From: Nipponacmea schrenckii
Taxonomy: Eukaryota; Mollusca; Gastropoda; Lottiidae
NCBI GenBank assembly: GCA_030562195.1
Contig: CM060202.1
Coordinates: 28,134,317-28,198,316 of the forward strand
Direction: 5' to 3'
Length of the DNA: 64,000 nt
How positions within the stretch are numbered: the stretch's first letter is position 1; the number at the start of each line of letters is the position of its first letter. The notes below the pieces were generated by a model. The model did no database searches, had not been told where the DNA came from, and was given only the letters and a program-made list of their open reading frames with translations. The translations under genes were made by a program, and so were the position numbers. Below, piece after piece: positions 35,271 to 46,415 of the stretch.

Positions 35271-36090
35271 ATATTCATAGACCTGGTTGTATTATCCATT
35301 CTACTAACATCTAGATTACTATTAGTATAATATTGTGGTGTATTAGTCACAGTGTATTTTAGAATGTGGGTGGGGGGATGGGGGGGGGGATGTAAGTATT
35401 AAGGTTTAGAGAAAGAACATGGATCATGGGAGAGATAAATATATTTATAGGGTATATTATCAATTCTAGTAACATCTAGATTACTATTAGTATAATATTG
35501 TGGTGTATTAGTCACAGTGTATTTTAGAATGTGGGTGGGGGGTGGGGGTGGGGGGATGTGAGTATTAAGGTTTAGAGAAAGAACATGGATCATGGGAGAG
35601 ATAAATATATTTATAGACCAGGTTATATTATCAATTCTAGTAACATCTAGATTACTATTAGTATAATATTGTGGTGTATTAGTCACAGTGTATTTTAGAA
35701 TGTGGGTGGGGGGATGGCGGGGGGGGGATGTAAGTATTAAGGTTTAGAGAAAGAACATGGATCATGGGAGAGATAAATATATTTATAGACCAGGTTATAT
35801 TATCAATCTAGTAACATCTAGATTACTATTAGTATAATATTGTGGTGTATTATCACAGTGTTTAGAAGTGAGAGGGGATGGGGGGATGGGGGGGATGTAG
35901 TATTAAGGTTTAGAGAAAGAACATGGATCATGGGAGAGATAAATATATTTATAGGGTATATTATCAATTCTAGTAACATCTAGATTACTATTAGTATAAT
36001 ATTGTGGTGTATTAGTCACAGTGTGTTTAGAATGAGGGGTGGGGGATGTATATGAGGGGTGGGGGGATGCTGGGTGAGGGGTGCAGGTGT
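35271..36090. repeat. G-rich satellite, 163-171 bp x 5
   Basis: Five units; the phrase CTAGATTACTATTAGTATAA begins at 35311, 35476, 35647, 35817 and 35980. Each unit also holds a run such as GGGTGGGGGGATGGGGGGGG on the + strand, next to GTAAGTATTAAGGTTTAGAG. Every unit therefore carries a potential G-quadruplex. The last unit decays into G-rich sequence. Confidence 0.92.
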
Positions 36091-36366
36091 TTAGAATTAG
36101 AGAGAGAAAAAAATCATAGACCTAGCTTAAATAATCTCATCTAAATTGTTTTGTGTCTATTTCTCTTGAAGTTTGATCTAGACGACTGACTGTCCATGCT
36201 GTATGAAATGAGGGAAATTCTGCAATAAGGTGACATCTTGGGTGTTTTATCCACCTCATTTCCCTGGCATCACTAACAAGACAATACCAGTGTTGAAAGA
36301 TTCAAAGGTCCATTTCAAAATCACATAAAAAAAGACAACAACTAAACCAAAAGAATAAATACTTAC

Positions 36367-36659
36367 ATCACCAAGAGATCTTTTCTGTCGACCTTGAATC
36401 CGTTTCCCATCAACCACTTTGAAAAAATCAAACTGAGCATGAGAAGGAGACACACTACGTCTGCCGTACACACCCAGCACTGCCGAGTCGGACAGGGTAA
36501 AGTTCAGTTTTAGATATCCGTCTTTATCCTTTGATAATCTAGTCGTCCAGAAAGATTTCGGTGGAATTTCATACTTGATAGTTTGTCCAAGTTTCACAGG
36601 TTTCGGAACTAAAGGTGGCATCGTCGTTAAAATTGGAAAATTTGACATCGTATCAACAC
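36367..36659 (-). CDS. Ten-m: Teneurin exon: pre-EGF domain with furin-type site
   Basis: Encodes GVDTMSNFPILTTMPP, then a beta-rich segment including FWTTRL, LKLNFTLS and the family block VLGVYGRR..SPSHAQFDF, which aligns with the conserved teneurin sequence GVYxRRGxPPSHAQYDF. Close to its end is RQKR-SLGD, a furin-type R-x-K-R site located as in vertebrate teneurins (R-E-R-R). Acceptor TTCTAG (phase 1); donor GTAAGT after GAT (phase 0). LNFT contains an N-glycosylation sequon. Cleavage here would release or prime the ectodomain; that is inferred from the family. Confidence 0.96.
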
Positions 36660-39600
36660 CTAGAATTAAAGAAACACAAATTAAAAAATAATCATGTTTA
36701 TTTTCAAGAACTAGAAGCTTCTTCATACTGGGTCTGTGCTTTCGTAACATTTGCAACAATAAGTGGAGATTATTGGAGTTGTTTTATCTAAAATACAAAG
36801 TACCAATTTTACATGCTTACTCTTGAACAAGTATAGACATAAGAAGTCTTGGGCTTATTGAATGGTTTTAAATCTTGGAACAAGTTTAAAAAACCTACAA
36901 TGGTATGTTATTCAGACATGCACAGTTACACTTATCTACAGAAACATATCAGAGTTACATTCCCATGCAGCATCAGATTCAGCTTTTTAAGTTGAAGCCA
37001 GGGTTAAAAGATGCTTATATATACCGTGTTTTATTAAAAGGAGCCCTGTTATTTTCTGCATATTGAAAACCAGAGTATTGAAAATAATTGCACGGAATGA
37101 AAGATTGAAAAGAAGCAAAGGGATATTTGTCATCAATTTTTATACGAATGTAAAAAGATCCTAGGTAGTTCTGGTGCACTCAGTATTAAATGATGTATTG
37201 TGTTTCTTGGAAGATGGCCTAATTTGCATTCTTCAGATATTCGCAAATTCGCTCCTAATCCTTAAATGATTCTATATATTCTATATATGGTAGGGAGGGT
37301 GGGACTTAATGAAGCAAGGGAGATGGGCATCTAGTATACACTCAATGATAAATATTGACCAAGTGGTAACTAATGTCTTATGTTTTTCACAAAGGGGGGG
37401 GGGGGGTGGTGGTAGCTTCTAATTAGTATTCAATATTAGGTCTTGTCTATCAAAAGGCGACCACAGTCTTCATTACTCCAGGCAATGTCAGCATTTCACA
37501 ATAATATAATTTAAACTAAAGATCTGTTTTTTGCTTCACTAAGTGAATTGTATTTCGATCTCCATGCCAATATTAAGCTTCATTTCACCTGGTAAATATG
37601 TTTTACGATTTTAATTCCATGAAAAAAAAACCAGCCGATTTCACCGAATGTGAATTAGAAGCGAATCAATATCTGGTGTCTGTAAAATCGTATAAATTCA
37701 AATAAAATTGTTATCATCCATCTTTTGTTTGTTTAAGCAAGACCAAGTTTTATCAATAACTTTAATGGACCCTAAACTGAGTTTTCACGAACATAATCCT
37801 TCCGTGGTTATTAAAAACGTTCCGAATCAAATCCCACGTCATCCCTGGGATTAAGACCACAACTCATTTTAAGAGATTTGATGTTAAAATGTTATTGAAT
37901 TGTATGAAAAAAATCAAATACATAAGTCTATTTTTGCCAATGTTAAGCTCCAACAATATTTTTTTCGTTGTTTTCATTCTATCTAATGAAATCAGTACTA
38001 GAAAATTGAATTTACAGCCACGTTTTAACGAGAAAAGTAACGTGATTTGAAGAATTCTGGATTTAGAAATCGTAAGAAATAATCACAAGTGAATATATTG
38101 TTATGTTTTTTACGAGACCACTTGGCTTTGACTGACAAAAACAGCTTTCGTGAAACGGGAGAGAAAATTGGCTTCTGAATCAATACTCTTACAACAATGT
38201 TAGGTTTCGACTTTTTCAAACTCTAATTTGAGGTAGAGATAGAGTATAAGAATGTTGGGTAATAAATCGTCTTGATATTGGATTTTTCAAGCACGAACGA
38301 GAAATCAATGAGAAATTACGTGTAATCGGCAACGCAGTGTTGTGACAAGTCCATCATTCACTGCGGAACTAGACTTATATAGATGGAAATTACGTCATTT
38401 CAAACATTAAGTTTTTCATCTCGTTCGAATCAAAGGCTCTTCACTTCCATCTCTAGGGTGTAATTTCATTTTATCTTTTTCAATGTCTCTAGTACGTCTG
38501 CCACTTTCATATCAAAAAGTAATTTAACGTGGCTGTAAAGAGATGGAATAATTTCAGAATCGGCCATGATTGGATTAACCACACATTGTTATTTCCATAT
38601 AAGGAATATATCGGAACAAAACATTCGACAAATTTCAAGAGCAGATAACAAGATTGAATGTAATTTCAAGGGAGATAATTTGAAAAAGAAAAACTCAAGT
38701 GCAGATAACTACAATTGAAATAATTCTAAGGGAGATAATTAGGATTGAAAAACTCAAGAACATAGAACAACATTTGAAATAATTCAAGAGTAGATAACTC
38801 TCACTTCATCAATGGTTGCTAAGTGAATAGATATGTTCAAATCAATTTTCTTATGAATAGCAACTAAATGGAAATTACATAATTGTGGACATTATGAGAT
38901 GATATGTTGCGATCTTTAAACTTCATTTTCTGTAATTTCTATTCCATTTGCAAATTGCCTCCATTTCATTCAAATAATTCATTTGATGGTCTGCTAATGG
39001 ATGCCAATTACGTTTAATTTTTTAGTTAAATATCGAAATGAGCTGGAAAGCTGTTTTCAATATCCTAGACCAATCAAATTGGCTGACATTTATAGAGTTT
39101 GAATATCGTCATGACAATAAACACACTTGACAAGGCGCCATGGTGTATTCAAAATGATTGATGCCGAATAATAAACATTTTGTATGCTTCGTTAATTTCT
39201 ACAAGTACCTAGTAGATCACGTTTCGTAGCTTGAGGAATGACACCTGGAATACACTAGCCTCAATCTGGAATTGTTCACTGCACGATTCATCTCGACTGT
39301 ATATGTTATATATCGTACCACTACATTCCGTTATTCATTTTCATCTGTCAGAACGGAAAACAGAGGTGCCTCCATTGACAAAACATATTCAAAGGCTAAA
39401 CAAATAGATAAGTCTGTGATATTGTCAGATATTGAAAAGAAGGCAAAACCACTTGATAAAAGTTAGTAAAATTGCCATGTAAAGCCATATAAGATGGTAA
39501 TTTTTGCAGAATTTCGATAAATTTTCAAAACTATAGCCTTCCTTTGATCATTTGGAGTTTGGTAGTTAAGCTTATAAACAACTTATATGAAAAGGCAAAA

Positions 39601-40639
39601 CAAATAGATAATGGTTTGCAGAAATGCCTTCAAATATTGAAAGGCTAAACCAATAGATAAATGATTTGTTTCCGTGACACATGTCACAGTTTGTGGTACG
39701 ATTAACATAGAACAAAGTTTTTAATCAAAATAAATCCTGGATAACTGAGAAATGTTAAACATATTGTATAAACAATCCAGTTGCGATTTTAGATATCAAA
39801 TTTGACAAAGAATATGATAAAATTCTGAGATATTTGGCACACTTGTAGAGAAAATATGTTTCCTAGAGGCATTTAAATATCATTTTCAAACCTAACATGT
39901 ATCTTATTTCTTACACTTTCGATTGGTTCAAGAACCATCTTGAGGCCATGATGAATAACGGTGGTGGGCAACGAAACGAAGCAGCTCACTCAACACATGT
40001 GGTCTTTTTCGAAATGTCGTCACAGAGGTAGAGCTAACAATGTTTATATGTTGCTAAGACTGTCAACTCTGTATACATTTCAGAGAGTCCACATATCTTT
40101 ATGTTTTTAGCTTGCTTACGTCTTTCGAACAGATCTTTCAGAGGCTTTCAAGGGGCTGTTGCACAATAACAATCGCTGGTTTCGTAAGTTGCAAATAAGA
40201 TTAGGATAATAATCACTAGTTTCATATAGTTCTATTTATAAACATTGGTCATTAGTTTTAAAAGCAAACCTCATGCAAATTAGTTGTGTGTTCAGAACTC
40301 AAGGTCAAGGTCAGTTTTATTATTTGCAACCATATGAAACTAGTTATCACTATAATGTGATAACACCTATAGATAGAGAATTCCTGAGGACCTATAATAA
40401 CATCTATATTCTGATATCTGGCTATTTGATCTGACAAGGACAACCCTGGTAAAATACAGTCTATTATTTTGACCAAATTCTAGCCGTATGAATAAATAAG
40501 TTTAGGTTTTCAATAAATTAATTCAAGATGCCAGAATAATGGTTTAAATGAGAAGAATGGAAGAGAAATCTGAGCTCAGTTGGTTCCGGCGCTAGGATAT
40601 TAGCAGGACCTATCTATTCCGTGTATATAGATATTCTAT

Positions 40640-41475
40640 GTTTATTGTCATATTAATTGATATCTAGAGAGACATTATTACAATAATTGCATAATATGAA
40701 CCTAAACTTTAAGGGAGGGGAGAGAGGAGGGTGGGGTAGGAGAGGGGGTGGGGCTGGTTCTGTATTAGCAGTTACTGATATAAGAGGGGTGGGGAAAGGG
40801 GTTTGATATTCTGTATTCATTGTCATATTAATTGATATCTAGAGAGACATTATTACAATTATTGCATAATATGAACCTAAACTTTATAGGAGAGAGAGAG
40901 GAGAGGTGTGGGGGTGGGTCTTAGCAGGACTAATATTCCATTGTTGTCATTAATTGGTACCAAGAGGACAATATTAGGATAATTGCATGGGATGGGGGGG
41001 GGGGGGCTGGGGTGGCTGTATTAACAGGATAGATATATTCATTGTATACATCTACATTTCATTCTCATTCTTATTTCTTAATTGCATAATTGAAAGAGGT
41101 CTTGAGGATGAAATTAGCAAATGAAAGGGTATATTCAATGACTGGATACTAAAAGTCAGAAATCAATATTAATTGATCATAATTACAAAATTTAAAAAAT
41201 AAAAACTGACAAACTTTTATAATGACATATAAATGGGTCCCTGAGAAATATTATCTTGATACGGTAATAAATTTGCTATTATGGATGTATTCTATTTATG
41301 GTTGTTGTCATAGTAATTGGTATCTAGGGACTCTTTTTACCATAATTGCATAATCAAATAAACATTTGTAAAAAGCTGCACTGACTGACTAAAAGTTCAA
41401 TTTTTCTTATCATAATAATTGGTACCAAGAGACCTCATAATGACGATAATGGCATATTAAAATAATGAATAGAAG
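40640..41475. repeat. Degenerate G-rich repeat, about 175 bp period
   Basis: Two good units start at ATTGTCATATTAATTGATAT (40644 and 40819), each followed by TCTAGAGAGACATTATTACA, ATTGCATAATATGAACC and a G-rich run. Further decayed units with ATTGGTATC or ATTGGTACC and ATTGCATAA lie near 40945, 41315 and 41415. Confidence 0.8.
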
Positions 41476-41936
41476 CAAAAATGTGCAAAAAACCAACTGA
41501 CTGACTGAAAATGCCAGTTTTTATATCATATAAATGGTTACTATGAGATTAATTAGTAACAATCATTGACTAATCTTGTAGTAGAAACAATGTACAGTGG
41601 TAAGAATGATTATAGATTGATATAAGGATTCTAGGCCTATATATGGTATTATTCTCCAGATGGTCTGCTGGTAGATCTAGGTTAACTAAGAACATCATCG
41701 GAACAGGAAGTGACCTAATTCTATATTCTCTAAGTCTCCTTTTCTAATTTATCTTGTTTCCTTTTGATATATATATATATATTTCACCCCGAAGAAAATT
41801 CGGGCTTAAGTGTTTTTTCTCTACATTCATTAATTTACATTTTGTTTTAGTTTTACAATTGTAATATATAAAATGGCTTACGATCCTAACTTTGCTGAAG
41901 AAAGAAACAACTACCGGAATATTTTAAAATAATAAT

Positions 41937-42015
41937 AAGTTAGGTTTCACATACAAAGGATCCTTCTACAAGCTGGACCTTAGCTAAATTTCTTATCATT
42001 GATCTTTCCTGGATA
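41937..42015 (-). mobile_element. SINE subfamily 2 fragment
   Basis: AAGGATCCTTCTACAAGCTG and TTGATCTTTCCTGGATAAA match the middle of the element at 53158-53420 (GGATCCTTTCCACCAGCTGG, CTTGATCTTTCCTGGAT). Confidence 0.55.
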
Positions 42016-42164
42016 AAACTAAATTATAACAAGGCTATGTTTAATCTATTATTATCATTATCATTATTATTATCATTATCATTATTATCATTATTATAAG
42101 AAACATAGCAAAATCTGTATATTATGCAATTTTACTTACAAAAGACGCTAAAGGGTGCTAATAA

Positions 42165-42625
42165 TGTATTTAAATCAATGCTTATTGTAAATATTTCATT
42201 GTTATAAATATAAATGTTTATTGTAAATATTTCATTGTAAATACATGTACTGTTATTAATATAAATGTTTATTGTAAATATTTCATTGTAAATACATGTA
42301 CTGTTATTAATACAAATGTTTATTGTAAATATTTCATTGTAAATACATGTACTGTTATTAATACAAATGTTTATTGTAAATATTTCATTGTAAATACATG
42401 TACTGTTATAAATATTAATGTAATGTAAATATTTCATTGTAAATACTTGTACTGTTATAAATATGAATGTAATGTAAATATTTCATTGTAAATACTTGTA
42501 CTGTTATTAATATAAATGTAATGTAAATATTTCATTGTAAATACATGTACTGTTATTAATATAAATGTAATGTCAATATTTCATTGTAAATACATGTACT
42601 GTTATTAATATAATAATAATATGTT
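42165..42625. repeat. Tandem repeat, 51 bp x 8-9
   Basis: Units of ATGTTTATTGTAAATATTTC, ATTGTAAATACATGTACTGT and TATTAATACAA. The 51-bp period keeps a minus-strand frame open, without coding meaning. Confidence 0.92.
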
Positions 42626-43129
42626 CTATGGGTGTTTACCTTTAACTGTATAAATTTTATTATTTATCATTATAATTATTATTATTATTATTAACATCTC
42701 TACTTTAAATCTAGTGCTCACTTTCAATCCATTCTCCTAGTTTTATTAAACTGTTCAGTAAAAATAGAAAGAAATCAATACTCTAGAAGGAAAAAATATA
42801 AACGCTTCTGACAGGCACCATGTTTTATCTTACTGCAACTCGCAGGCTGAATGGAATTGGAAAAAATTCATCATCTGAAAATGTGTTTTATATTCCACCA
42901 CAGAATATTTTGACAATTGTATAAATAGTACAATGAGATTAAATCGAATCAAAGCAACAAAAAGACAAGATATAAGTTACAGAGCGAGAATAGAAATTCA
43001 GTTGAAAATAGTCCTTATGTTCAACCAAAGATTTAAATTTGGTGCTTAGGTTAGGTCACACCACTGATTATAAAATACATGGGTGGGGAGGATTAGTTAC
43101 ATGACCTGAACACAGTTTTAAAATGATTT

Positions 43130-43578
43130 TGCCACCAAGTCTTGCCACCAAGCAAAGTGTAAAATGAATTTGCCACCAAGCAGAGTGTAAAATGATTTTG
43201 CCCTTTAAGCAAACTTTAAAATTATTTTGTCACGAAGCGAAAGATTAAAATAATTTTGCCACAAAGCAAAAGATTAAATAATTTTGCTACAAAGCAAAAG
43301 ATTAAATGATTTTGCCACCAAGCAAAGTATAAAATCATTTTGCTCCTAAGCAGAGTGTAAAATGATTTTGCCCTTTAAGCAAAGTTTAAAATTATTTTGT
43401 CAAGAAGCAAAGTGTAAAATGATTTTGCCACCAAGCAAAGTGTAAAATGATTTTGCCACCAAGCAAAGTGTAAAATGATTTTGCCACCAAGCAAAGTGTA
43501 AAATGATTTTGCCACCAAGCAAAGTGTAAAATGATTTTGCCACCAAGCAAAGTGTAAAATGATTTTGCCACCAAGCAG
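43130..43578. repeat. Tandem repeat, 28 bp x ~16
   Basis: Units of CCACCAAGCAAAGTGTAAAA plus TGATTTTG. The units near the teneurin exon (43420-43575) are almost perfect, while those below 43400 are diverged. Direct contiguous units without spacers exclude a CRISPR array. Confidence 0.93.
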
Positions 43579-43797
43579 TATTAATGACTTGACATCTAAC
43601 AAATTGTAGAAATATCACAAGCAAAAGTTGTAAAATGGCAAGCAGGTGTAATATTCCAAAGTTTTAGTTAATATTAGTGGAATTATTCACCAAGAGATTA
43701 GTGAATATTTGATGACGCAAGGATAGTAATAAGGATACCCAATAAGGAGATTAGGTGATGACAAAATAGAAGTATTATGGGATGTAATGAAAATTAC

Positions 43798-43905
43798 CTG
43801 AATTTTGATTTTGATTCGTAGAGTTATCGAAGACACCATTTAAATCTTTTTGACATTTTTGAAGTTGCTCATCCCTGGCAACTTTTTCTTCATACATGGA
43901 TTTCA
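43798..43905 (-). CDS. Ten-m: Teneurin exon: extracellular juxtamembrane linker
   Basis: A 108-bp exon (acceptor GTATAG, donor GTAATT, both junctions phase 1) encoding a charged linker that begins VKSMYEEKVARDEQLQKCQK and continues to an Asn/Gln-rich end (NSTNQNQNS). It immediately follows the transmembrane exon and its phase matches both neighbours. The glutamine/lysine-rich, probably helical stretch with one cysteine has no clear family motif, as expected for this poorly conserved part of teneurins. NST is a potential N-glycosylation site. The large flanking introns (10.4 kb and 7.1 kb) hold many repeats. Confidence 0.85.
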
Positions 43906-44496
43906 CTATACAACAAATAAACAAAAATAACATCACAATATGAAGGCATCTAATAAACAAAAACAATTGAAAAGAAAAAAAAACTAATATTAAAAGCAAT
44001 ATTTAAAAAAAAATTGAAAATATTCTAAGGAATATTTCAACAATCTCCACATTTATCTAAGGACAAATAAGGAGGCATTTAAATGATTCAAAATCATAAT
44101 TTCTAAATTATCAATAATAATACTTAAACAATGTTCACAAATCTCTAAGGAGAAATTAGAAAGTTTTCACAAGAAATACAGACATACATAAAAACACAGC
44201 TCAACAATATAACAACACTTATACTTCTATTGTATACTAGAAGCATTAGTTCATAAATAATTCAATTATATAGTTTAGATGTATTTATCTATAATACAAT
44301 TATTATAAATTTTATTTAATCTAGAATTATTTAATCTAGATTTATTTATCTAGAATAATGTAAAGCATATTTATGGAAATAGTCTAGATTTGCATGTCCT
44401 TTGTCACCATAACTAGTACGTCCAGTTCATTTTGAAACCAACTCAAGAAAACAGAAAGGACACATATTAACATACTTCTCTTCAATTGTCCAGTCT

Positions 44497-44710
44497 TCAT
44501 TAGCCTATAAGATGCAAAAGAGTAGGACATAAACTTCATTCCTTTCCTTTTCTCGATTGTCCAGTCTCCCCTGATCAGTGATGTAGGTGGACAAGGGTCG
44601 ACATGAAAAAGGTGTCTAATCTTTCAGACTGGACAATAAAAACAGTCTGTGTAGATTAAAAAGAAATTAGAGAAGTAGGCTAATGCCACTGTCCTGACGT
44701 AAACTTCATT
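44497..44710 (+). mobile_element. Two SINE pieces around a TCCAGTCT fold-back
   Basis: 44497-44541 (TTCATTAGCCTATAAGATGC, AAAAGAGTAGGACATAAAC) is a SINE tail; 44671-44710 (AGTAGGCTAATGCCACTGTC) is a SINE centre joined to tail. Between them ATTGTCCAGTCT (44556-44567) and AGACTGGACAAT (44626-44637) form a perfect 12-bp inverted repeat. The arm resembles the inner terminal repeat of the element at 46416-47296. Confidence 0.6.
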
Positions 44711-45733
44711 TTAATTTTAATTTGTTGAGTTTCAATTTGGAAATAGGTTTGTGTAAGTATCTTTTTAATGTGATTTGAATAAGTTTCAGGTGGATGCCAT
44801 TTTCTAAAAACGATACAAATTTTATTTTATGAATGAGTAATCGTAGAATTAGATTATCTTTCGAAAATTCTGTTATATTCAGGAATAATTCTTCTGGAAA
44901 TATTACAGTATGATTCCTCCCTGGAAGACGTCCTCAGGCGTGGACACGATTGATTTATGATAAATTAAGTTTGTTTCTGCTTGTTACACACAACTGCTTT
45001 GCTTCTGGCAATATGGCCGACCTGCTGATTCAAGCAGACGACAAAATATTGTGATATTTCTGGCAAGGTTTTGTTAGTTCTACTGAGAAAATAAATATGA
45101 TGTAGCCATAGACATCTCAATTATACAAAATGATTGAATCCATACACATAGAATATATTTTAAAATTTGGGTTCAAACACGTTCAAATGGTTAAAAACCA
45201 GAATTATGCAAATTACTAAATTTTAACTGTATCCACCATGCCATAAATTTCCTAATGTGTCAAATTATTCATCTGCACCTTTCAAAATCATAACTTGACC
45301 TTTAACCTATTGAAACGGAACACCTGTGCTAATTGAGGCTATTTGAGTCCTGTTTTAAATTATAAAATCAAAGTTCAAACTAGGTTGAGTTGATTATTTC
45401 ACCAGATGATAGATGTAGATGTTATATACTATAATCTTATACAGGTGCTTTATAGAGGTATTACATGAAATATAGATCCAGTAGGGAGGAGATATTTCGA
45501 AGATGATAATGGGGAGTAGATTTACGATAAAATTCTGCATTTTATGTTCATTAATGTTAAGATACAAATCTCTCTTATGGGATAGGGAGAGGTATATTGT
45601 TTCAAAAATGGAAGTGGGCTATTTAAGGAAAGATTAGGGACCAAACTGTAAAAACGTTTTAAGAGTCTCCAGTTGATTCCACTTTCTTAAGAGATTCATT
45701 GATCCAACACATCTTCCTTACTTCATAAAGAGC

Positions 45734-45890
45734 AGGGACCTGTTTCACAAAATCTTAACAGAGATACAATCAAGATTTTAAGAAATACAGTAAACTGATT
45801 AGTTAATAAATACTCAATTTTAGTGATTGACCAATCTGATCATTAGTACACTAAAATCATCCTAAGTTAAGTTTTCGTGAAACAGGCTCC
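45734..45890. mobile_element. Small MITE, about 157 bp
   Basis: Ends GGGACCTGTTTCACAAAATC and (reverse complement of the right end) GGAGCCTGTTTCACGAAAAC form terminal inverted repeats of about 24 bp with three or four mismatches. The internal phrase GATTGACCAATCTGAT is repeated in related form near 58340 and 58510. No coding capacity. Confidence 0.7.
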
Positions 45891-46406
45891 AGGATACTTA
45901 ATAACCATTGACTAAAAATCAGGCCATTTTCTTAAAGATTCCAGAAGACAGTTTTATTACTTTTTCAACAGTTTTCTGTTTGAATGTTTCAACTCAGTAC
46001 CTTAAAGCCTTCCAGTTCACTGCCAGATTCACTAAGATTTCCTTCCAGATTTTACCATTTATAAAACCAGATGTGTTAATAAGCAGAAAATTAATCTTTT
46101 TGTACTTGTGAAATGGGAGGAATTAAAATACACCCACCGAATTAAAATAACACCCAACATAAAAAAATATAAAATAATGGCCTCTGAAGTGATTTCAACT
46201 TGGATATAAATGTAAATGCCAATATTACAATATAGCCATTATATTCCAGTACAAAAATATTGATGTAAAAATATCTCATTTATAAAATTAATTGATGCAT
46301 GGAATATGCGCATAAATCAATATATAATTTATATTAGGAGAGGAGCAGACATAGGTTCTGACATTTTTAAAATTTAGGTCATTTTCAAATAAATTTGACT
46401 TTAATG

Positions 46407-46415
46407 GTCTACAAC
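46407..46415. repeat. Left 9-bp target-site duplication
   Basis: GTCTACAAC, identical and in the same orientation as 47297-47305. Confidence 0.8.

Larger units (their letters stand above)
32216..36366 (-). other. Ten-m: Teneurin intron, 4.15 kb
   Basis: Bounded by GTAAGT and TTTCAG. Contains an 18-bp array, dispersed minisatellite locus 3, a 20-bp array, a five-copy G-rich array and a GC-richer open frame at 33510-33692. Confidence 0.88.
36660..43797 (-). other. Ten-m: Teneurin intron, 7.1 kb
   Basis: Bounded by GTAATT and TTCTAG. Contains the degenerate G-rich array at 40.6-41.5 kb, microsatellites near 41770 (TA) and 42046-42100 (ATT/ATC), and two minisatellites (51 bp and 28 bp). 37-40 kb is plain AT-rich sequence. 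No exon found. Confidence 0.88.

Noticed and set aside
43130..43578. CRISPR-like array
   Set aside because: The units are contiguous with no spacers, and the window is animal DNA.
42132..43624. Minus-strand repeat proteins at 42.1-42.4 and 43.4-43.6 kb
   Set aside because: They arise from 51-bp and 28-bp noncoding tandem arrays; several frames are open at once.
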